Source: Chaenocephalus aceratus (Eukaryota > Chordata > Actinopteri > Perciformes > Channichthyidae). From it: a stretch of 64,000 nucleotides of DNA. The DNA is taken from positions 15,300,178 to 15,364,177 of the forward strand of contig CM043797.1 of NCBI GenBank assembly GCA_023974075.1. The letters are read 5' to 3'. The notes beneath the pieces are model-generated. The model was not told the DNA's origin, did no database searches, and saw nothing but the letters and a program-made list of their open reading frames with translations. This document shows, piece by piece, positions 1 through 9,300 of this stretch; position 1 is the first letter of the stretch; every line of letters begins with the position of its first letter. The translations under genes and the position numbers were made by a program.

Positions 1-74
1 CTAAAATCAGGCACACAGTGTGAGTGTGAAGATCTGGCCAACTCCAGCAGCATATTAAATGAGTCTTCATAATC
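1..74 (-). CDS. tiam1: possible further tiam1 exon cut by the left edge
   Basis: On the minus strand a pyrimidine-rich tract leads to two AGs (ending at 82 and 75). Using the second, the frame matches the phase-0 end of the previous exon and stays open to the edge: DYEDSFNMLLELARSSHSHC then VPDF. Using the first AG, the phase-0 frame hits a stop. Plausible as an exon in the PDZ-DH linker, but short and without a recognised motif. Confidence 0.35.
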
Positions 75-1861
75 CTCCAGCCTGGGGATGCGAGCGGGAT
101 GGAAGGAGTCTCCTCCTCCGGGTTGTGATGGAGCAGGATTGGCTGGGCGAGCCACGCTGCAGTAGAATATAAATGCAGGGGTTTTTCAGGAAAAGGGGGA
201 GAGGGGAGCTTCAAAGGAGCAGGCTGCAGTCGAGGGTGAATACAGGAACAACCGGTGTGGGAATATTGAAGGACGTAAAATGTTCAGGCGTGCCAAAATG
301 TATGTAATTAAAGTGATAAATCAAATGAAGTATGAGTTCCACGAGCCAAGATCCCAGCCCTTGTTCAGAGAAGTAACTGAAGGAAACATACAGTAGCAGA
401 TATTAATGTCGTCCATCTCGCGGTCGATGCCAGGAATTATGTAACAACTCTGTCTCGTGACTTAACTGAAGTGTCCTTTCCCCCTCAGGTATATGGGACC
501 TCTCCAAGAATGCCTTCCGACAAAGACCAACCTCCAGAGAGTGTCAGAGGTAGGAGCGTAAAGCAGAGTCAGTACCTAGTGGTCAGTACTGATGGTCCGT
601 GCTCTGAATGTCTGACACTAACCAATGTGACCATCTAAATATACCGCAGACCACGTGAAGGTATGTCCCAGTTCCAAAGCAGCCAACAAACATTTCTGCA
701 GGGATAGATTTGGTTGATTATTTACTCTTTGCATTAACACGAGTTACATTTACAGCGACTGTAAAAACAACTCCTATGTTGCGCCTCTGTTGCCGTCAGT
801 AGGTGTATTCGTTGCTACATGAAGTTGAGAAAATGATGAGGCTGTCAGTCAAAGCCGAAAGGTGGATCAATTGGCAAATAATTTGTGTGATTTTGTTCTG
901 TTATTTGTGAGCTTTTGGTGCATGTCAGACGTAATTACCGCATTGCAGATACAAAGACTTCAATCTTTCACAAGTATAAAGTATTTCAGAGTGCAGCGTC
1001 TTACAGTGATTCATCAAATACTTTCAAGCTTACACAAAGGCAGAAAGGGACCCTGTAATGTCATTTATCTTCAGACATCTAGCATCAGAGGGAGAGGAGG
1101 GGCAGTGAGCGTTACAAAAGAAAAGAAAAAGGCACAGTGCGTTGCAGACAAACACTTTTCTCGGATGCTTTAGATTAATTTTTCTTGATCAAATCCTTAT
1201 TCCGTATCCTTAAGTCATATTTGCCAAAGGACTTCAATAGGAAACTGTATGTCTTTGAGATTATTATTTGTTGCCTATACCGCTCTAATTATTTAATGTG
1301 TGTCTCTATGTTCATATAGAGTTAAAAAGCAATACACCTCCTTTCACTACCTAAAGCTAATCCCCACACATGATGAAACGATTAGAAGCTCATTCAAAGA
1401 CCCAGACATCACTACGCTGTTACTTTCAATGCAATAATCTGTCTCGAGTGCCCAAAGCATCACATGCTCTTCATTCAGCCGTGTAGGCATACGTTTAGAT
1501 TCTAGTCCCTTTTGATTTCCATTATGTCCGAGGCTTCACTAAGTGCAGTTACACAACGGCCATGTGTCATGAAAGGGAAATAGAAACCTCATGCAGATTT
1601 GTATTAAACAGCTTGAAGATGAACACCTGGACATATAAATATGGACCCTGCGCAGCTTTTCTGAGAAAAAACTGGGCCAGCTACAGATGGCGCGTCAAGC
1701 TGTGGTGAAACAAACTGGTCTAAAGTGTTCCTTTCATAATAACACACAGTTGAGAGGATACCATCAAAAGGCAAGGACAAGGACAGAAGCCAGCACATCT
1801 TTTGTCCGATGTTGTGAGCAGTAATACTAAATCAAGACCAACAACAAAATGATGCCCTTAC
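75..1861. other. tiam1: tiam1 intron
   Basis: Apart from the plus-strand signals at 137-660, I see no exon, repeat or RNA gene in this intron. A 103-codon plus-strand open frame at 862-1173 has no recognisable feature and ordinary AT-rich intron composition. Confidence 0.6.
137..660 (+). promoter_or_regulatory. possible plus-strand promoter and exons antisense to tiam1
   Basis: Inside a tiam1 intron the plus strand shows an inverted CCAAT (ATTGG, 138-142), a TATA-like AATATAAAT at 166-174, and downstream an exon-like segment 489-549 bounded by tttccccctcag and GTCAGAG|gtagga, then a possible 11-nt microexon 650-660 (ataccgcag ... GTGAAG|gtatgt). No long open frame joins them, so a non-coding antisense transcript is the simplest reading. 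Chance is a real alternative. Confidence 0.25.
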
Positions 1862-1959
1862 CTTTCTGCACTCAAAATCACTGAAGATCTCCGAGTCGTC
1901 GTCCAGGCTATCTCCTGAGCTCTCGAGCAACAGACCCACCCCATCATCCAGGATCTCCT
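1862..1959 (-). CDS. tiam1: tiam1 exon: acidic linker after PDZ
   Basis: Acceptor ttggttgcag; donor AGAAAG|gtaagg. It encodes [20 protein letters not shown] followed by [13 protein letters not shown]. The acidic Ser/Asp composition fits the PDZ-DH linker. 98 nt, phase 1 in and phase 0 out, closing a total of exactly 977 codons. Confidence 0.88.
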
Positions 1960-3301
1960 CTGCAACCAAAATAACAGTCATGCATAAAAACATTTTCTTT
2001 GAAATAAGATAAATGCATCTTTAACAACCGCTGAGAAATATTGTCCCTGCTATGTCATTCATGTTATGATTGAAAACCTTTATGTTACACTTGAGATTCA
2101 CCCCACTTGCAACATTTAAACTGGTGTCACACTAGCGAAAAAACAATGAAAAAGAAAGATTGAAAGCTTGAGAACTGGCAACTTCTACTGGCCAGCTGGG
2201 TTGGTAAACATGACCATAATGTGAGAAATCAAGGGAAATTGGTGAGTAAGGGGATACAAAAACGTGGGATGGACTAGTTTGTAATGTCTTATGGTTTTGA
2301 TGATGCTTCTCACCTTGACTCTGGGAGAAGATGTCCGTGTAGAGATCCTCCTCTGCATCTGAGCGGCGCGGCGGCAGGTAGCAGAGCTGTCGGCGCTCCA
2401 CAGAAGGCAGGGTGTTTACTGTCAGAGCCAGCGAGGCCTGAGAGAAAGCTGCCTTCATGTCGGAGAAGTTGAGACTGTGGGATTCCTTTCCATTCAGCTG
2501 CAGTATTTCATCCCCTGCATTAAGACCTGCAAAGTGGGAACACAATGAGCTTGGATTCAAATGAATGCACCAAGTGAAGTGAGTATATCCTTTCCCTAGT
2601 ATGTGATTGTAACATCAATCCATATGATTTCAAGCATTGATTAACATGCCATTATAGTCATCATTAACAGAAAGAGATATTTCTTACTAAATATAAATAC
2701 TAGTTTGGAGACAATGACCATAAGGTGCATTATCTTTGCCTGTCAGACCAACTCATTTGAATACCCTGAAGCGTCAAATGCTGAGAAACTGCACATTTGT
2801 CACTTCCTGCAGCCCAGCCTCCCTGCATGCACCCTGCTTGGACTCTGACCAACTCCAGCATGATATTTTGACATCACTCATCCATGCAGTCTAACTTCAC
2901 AGCAGGGGTATTGATGTGAAGCAGCTGTGGCGAGGTGCATTCAGCGCCATCCTTCACAAGCCAGTGAGAGGCAGTGTGGTTATTATTACAGTAATCATTA
3001 CCCTTGAGAACAGCTGTGTTCTCTGAGGCCTCCGCTGCCCATTTCAAAACACGGCTAATGCATTTCTAAAGAGATGCCGTGAACACGTCTTGACCTTGGT
3101 ATGAGAGAAATGCTGTGTTTTGAAAACATAGGAAACAAACTGAAATATTGCCCAGTGCAAGTTAATTTTAAACAAATGAAGGGTAATGAACCTTTTGCGA
3201 AGGCCAATCCTCCCGCCTTCACATCAGTGATGTAGAGCTGTTGTACTCCGTCCTCCTCCACCACTGAAATGGAGAAACCTGGAGGAGGGAAAGGCAGAGA
3301 G

Positions 3302-3336
<35 letters not shown>

Positions 3337-6300
3337 AAGGGTGACTCTTATATAAAACACATCAGAGGGATTTGTGCAGTACAAATGGGAATGGGAAAAG
3401 AAAAAACATACAGGTTGTGTATGTCAAAGAAAAGCAATTATTTCGCTGAAAACAACATATGACATTTCGGACATTGGGTCATCTTAACTGAAAACAAAAA
3501 TCATACTATAAAATACAGTACGAATGTAAAACACTGAATCGTTTAAATGGTTCCTACCGTATCCAATCATGCAGGATTCATCTCTGTCAAACTGGATTAC
3601 TTTCGTAATTTTGGAGCAGAGCTCAATTTCTTTGTAAAGCTGTGAAGAACAAAGAGTTATATAAGTCGTGAGACATCGACTTATTTGATTAATATTCTGG
3701 TGATGGTTATTGTCAGCATGCAAATAGTGTATTCTTAGAAAAGCTCTTTGCAGACACTTTATGCAAGATAGTCTGTGACATGTCATGAATACAAGATCGC
3801 AGTCACTGCAGACCTGATTATCAAAGGCTCTCCATACATACATCTATGTTTGAGTACATGGTCGTCAAGGCAGGGATTCCTCCAGAGGATACAAATAAAA
3901 AGTCTATTAATAATTCACAACAAAAGGATGGTCTGTGGTTTTCTCCATGTTGTGATTCCCTACACATCTAATACAATATTAGTTTTACCCTTAACATCTT
4001 GCAAAGTGTGTCAAAGGAGGTAGACAAAGATCATGTTTGAGCAGACCGTTACATACCAAGTCACACACGTCCTCTTCTGGTTTGGGGATGTAGAATTGCA
4101 CTTGGTTTTCAATCAGGAACTTGAGTCGCAAGTAATGCTTGGTGGGATCGAGGTGGTGAGCCTGTGGGATGAGGAGAGACAGTTTAAAAAAAGTCGAATA
4201 ACTTGTTATTGTTACACAAAGCATAGTATTGTTGCGATGAGATCTCAGCCTTATATTTTTCTTGTCAATTTACAACTGTATCAATGACCGCTCATGGTCG
4301 CATTGATTGGCCATTGGGGAAAACCTATTTTAATATCAGTTTTAAACCATGAATGTTGCAGTCCATATGTTGGCTATTATCATGTTCAAAAACACTGGAT
4401 ATGTCTATTTAAATTATGTCATGAGAGTCCAGACATACTTTTAAATGTCTTCTCGTATTTCATAGTACTGCTAAATCTTTGTCATACGGACATTACTGGA
4501 TAGAATGTACCACAATACCTTGCAGATGGTTTCTAGAACGCACAGTGCTGACTCCCCTGGCTGGATGATGGTCAGCACGGGCTGGTCATTTGGCAGACAC
4601 ACCCAGGAGGGGGTGAGGTGGTCCGGGACCCAGATGTCACTTTCTGTGCTCGGCCGCGGAAGGCGCGATGTTCCGTCCTCACTTTTCTTTAAACAGAAAC
4701 ATCAGAAAGGCTTATTTGGTGTGGGAATAAGTCAAACATACCTGTAAAATACTCAAGCAAATGTTGGGATAAAATGCGTTTACATAGTTAGTTGTATTGG
4801 TCATCTCAAAAGCAGCATAAGGCGCGTTCACACCAAGTACTTTTCCCACAAAGGTTCCTGAGAACTACGATTTAGTTGCGTTCACACCAAAAAGCCCCAG
4901 GAACTAAATTAGTTCATGAGAACCTTTTTTACCCCCTTTTCAGTCCCTGCTAGAGAGCAGGGACTTTCGTGGGAGAAGAAGGTTCCTATGTCTGATTGGC
5001 TGAGCGGAATGCAAACCACGCCATTTTATTATCCTCGCATTAGCATTATCCCAGCACAGAAACGCAGAGAGACTAATTTATGGCAACACAAAATAAAACA
5101 TGGGAGCGGTGGAGATGAGGAGGCGTCGGCGTTCTGTCGATTTACTCGGAAGGCTTCAGTAGAAGCTGCTGAAGCCAGTCCCCAACTCCGGGGACTTCCG
5201 GCCGGGGACTTTGGGCGGCAGTATACGCCGTGAAGTTGTTTGCGGCCTGCCAGTAAACCCAAAGCAGAAGAAGAAGTGACGTCAGCGGCTTCATTTGCCT
5301 AATCCTCCCCCAGGAACTAATTTCGGTGTGAACGCGATCTGCGTTCACACTTCGTTCATGAGAACTAAAAGAGTTCTCATGAACTAAGTTCTCAGGAACC
5401 TTTGTGGGAAAAGTACTTGGTGTGAACGCGCCTATAGTCAATTCTCCCACAGTACTACCAATCTAGGCAGCTACAGTCAGAACACCCACAGAGCCGTATC
5501 AATGCAGCCTCTGAAAACACTGAGGACTAATATTTCATTGACGTCAGTGTTCCCACTCATGTTTGACCTCGCTGTGAAGTGTATGCATACAGCAAACGAT
5601 TCCTCCTTACTGTGTGTTCCTTGGAAGGATCGACATACACGCCATCTACAGACTTTTTCGCTGGCTCCTCGCCATCAGTAAAGACCTGCTGGGACAGAAA
5701 AAGAGGGGAAGGGGTCATAACTCAAGCAGAGCAGTGGAGGATAAATGCTTGAAAAACAGGCAAAAGATAACCTTTTTAAAGGCCAAGGCAGGTGTATTGA
5801 TCGCTTTGAAACATGAAAAGAACTGTAAAATATCGCAGACCTGGTTGATGCTTGGATGGGCTTTCGTTTTTTTCTTTGAGGTGGTGTCCAGACCCCACAG
5901 GGAGGAGAACCTGCTCTTGCGCTTGCTGCAGGAACGAGACATGGCCTGCGTTCTCCGTCTCACTCCGTTCTCTGCGCGAGCCGCCACCTGCAAACAGCAT
6001 GAAGTCGTAGTCACATAACAATTAGATCAAAGCAAGTGTCGACAACTATCTGTTTTCCCTCATGTCAGAACACAGAATTCTATGGCAAGTATGGCAAGTA
6101 TTCATTTGTACACAACATTTTCTGAACAACATAATTATTTAAAAAGGAACATAGAACAACAAATAATCATCTTAAAAAAAGTAAATCAATAAAATAATAA
6201 TGATGAAGTATAACACATATGCCTAAAGTGGTATTTGCTAGCAGTAGGTTTTCCATGAGCAATAATACTTTAACAGGAAGCATTACACCAGACTGTCTCT

Positions 6301-9300
6301 GTAAATTATAATGTTTTTTAAACTGACTTATTGGGTTAAATGAATGAGGAAAAGGGGCCCACATGGATCTCAGCATGATGAAGACTTATAACAGGTACAA
6401 AGCGGTCATGTGTATTTCACACATGAGCACTTAAATCATGCAGATTTTTACTCAACCTGGCATTTCTAGGCTACTCGTTTATGAAGAAGCAAAAGTAAAA
6501 TATGCTGAATTAGGCAGCAAAGCCCCAGTTGATGTAGGAGTGTGTATGCTGGAAACGTAACCTCTGCACTCATTCTGTCTTTTTTGGTTTTGTCAACTTC
6601 TTTGCGCCCTGTTTAGACATAGTGCTGATACAAGTGGGAACTCAGTGATCTGCAAACATGTCTCTAGAAATCCAATATCTCTCTTCCTGTACTTCCAGTG
6701 TTTTTAGCCGTGGAGCACACAACCTCAGTGGGAGGCTAAAACTGAACTAAAACTTCACAAATAGGTGTCCTGGCCTGCATGAGACCTAAGCCCGAGAATA
6801 ACACTGCTTTTAGTTTCAGGAATCAATTTCCCTGCCAGTCACCTTGTGTGCTTAGAGGTGACGCTCTGTATTTTGAGGGATATGCAGTATCTAAGGAATT
6901 TCTAAATATAAGGAAAATACAGGGTTTAGAGAGATCAACCTACTTCTGAAGTGACAGCCTTGGTTGGTGCTGCTAAATTATACTTCTGCTACTAATTATT
7001 CACTGATTTCAAGTAACAATGTGTGTAGGCTCCAGCTAAATGTGTTTATAGTTAAATTGATGTAAACCTAAGATGTCAAGAAAGAGCGCATAAGCTCTAA
7101 AGCTTAGTAAATGTAATAAAATGCACAATGTCTGTATAGTGTATAAATGACTACTGGACCTACTTTACCTCATGTAGATACAAGTCTAGAATTGAACTTG
7201 TAAATCAGTTTGGATAAAAGCTTTAGCAAAATAAACTGATGATGTAATGTATAGAGGGCTTCCCATGTCTCCCATTCCCACCATTATGTCTCATGGCAGT
7301 ACTTGTACTTTAACTGTTTGTGAATCAGAGAGAGAGAGATTGAGATATTTTACCAGTGCATGGAAGGATGAGACGGAGAATATTCCCAGCCGGCCCATTG
7401 CCAGCTTGGTGGGGCGAGAAGCAACGGCCAGGAGGCGTTTTGGGTTGGGCAGCTCTCCGCCCTGCAGGCTGGCCAGGTAGCACCTGAAGCGGAAGAGATC
7501 CATGTGAAACTGCTCCAGGTTCTGCTCCCACAGGAAGATCTGCAGAGAGGAACAACACAGCAGAACACCAGGTTAATGGTTTGTCAACTTCAGACCAAGA
7601 TGGAGCATCTCCTCTCCTCCCCAGGAGCTCTGTTACCACTCTGCAAGTGTTGCCAACCTGCACTCTCTGATCCTAATGGATGGATGTTTACTGGGGCAGT
7701 AGAGCAGGACATTGTGATTATTCACTGGGCCATCCCTACCCAGTCACGGTCCTGTTCTGGAGTTTGGAAGAGGCGGCCAGTAGCACGGCGGTGCCAAGTA
7801 GCCCAGAGACGGGAAAGAAACAATACTGTGCATTCCACTGGCAGATAGAGGCTGGGAGCGTTTGAGCTTTCTAAGGAGCAGGCCTATATCCATTCTATTC
7901 TGCACAATGTGAAACCTGACACTGCCAAACAGAACCGCTCCATCCATGCACTCCCTAACCGACCAAACAAAGGCCATTTGATCTCCCTTCTCTGTAAACA
8001 GACATCAAAAGGACAATATGAGCTTTCCAATTAATTGAAAGAATGGCAGGCTATCAACTGGTGCCAACTGCAGGCCGTGTTTCAAAAACAAAAAGCAATA
8101 TGGTGGCCAATAGGTGGGCCGCATCATCAGCTGATACCTCTGAGATCTGTTACTTAATCCACACAAACCTCTCTGTCATGTCCTGTTTTATAGCGTCAGA
8201 ATAACTGATACTATTGAGATACTAGTTTCATGTGATACCTGTAATTAAATAGTACATAACACCAACAGGTTATTTAAATATTAATAAAGTTATTGTCACT
8301 ATAGCTGTGCAGAGTATAGGAAAACATCTCAGTGCTGCAGTTTAAAAGTCAAGAGTCAACATTTCAGTGCAGCTGCAGGAGGTTGATGACTAGAGCCCTT
8401 GTGTTGATATAATACTTTAGTTTTTCTATTTTTGAAGTAAATCAAGGTGAGGCTTGACTGTGACCTTTTTATCAATGCCTCTTGGCTTGTTAACTTGCTC
8501 AGTTCAGAAAAGTTTTAAATCCAATTAAACTGTCACAGCTGTGGTGAAAATCATTCCAACGCAAGCTATACTTTTATCCTGATTTTAAAAAAAAATTATA
8601 AATGAAATAAACACATTTTAATACAATTGATGAGGAGATGTGTTTTCACATTTGACAAGCCATACAGATTCTATCTTATATATTGTTACCATATTTTTGG
8701 GAAATTATGCAAACACAGGTGAAGTGCTGCCTTACTGTATGCGAGACGCGGCTCAGTGAGAAAAGAGAAAAGCTACCTGATCCAGGATTGTCTTCCTCTT
8801 CTTGGTGTCAGTAACGGCAGACAGCTGCATGTCACCCATCTTCTTCATCTTCTCGTCCATGTCTATCTTCTGCTCGAGCTTCTTGATCTCTGCGCGCAGC
8901 AGGCGCACCGTGTCCTCCCTGTGGTGCTGCCGGGCGACAGCAGTGGCACACGCCGAGTGGATGGCCGTGATCCAGTTCTCCAGCTCCGTCTGGCTGCACG
9001 TCTGCGTGGGGGTCAGACAGGGAAATGTCAGAGGTTAAACAGCAACTGGTTCCCGCCATTCAATATAAAAAGCCCTTTATTTAGTTTTCCTGTACTAATT
9101 ATAATAGCATTCCCAGATGCAATTGAATCATCCTCTTACCTGAAACAGGAAAGCGTCTCCCAGGGAGTTGCTGAGACAGAACACAAAGTCCTTTTTGGGA
9201 TGCTCTGGTACCGCCTGGACAATGCTGTTCTCCACCCAGATTGCATGCTTGGGAATACTGTTGTTGTCGATGCCTGACCGCCCATCAGTCTCATAGAAGA

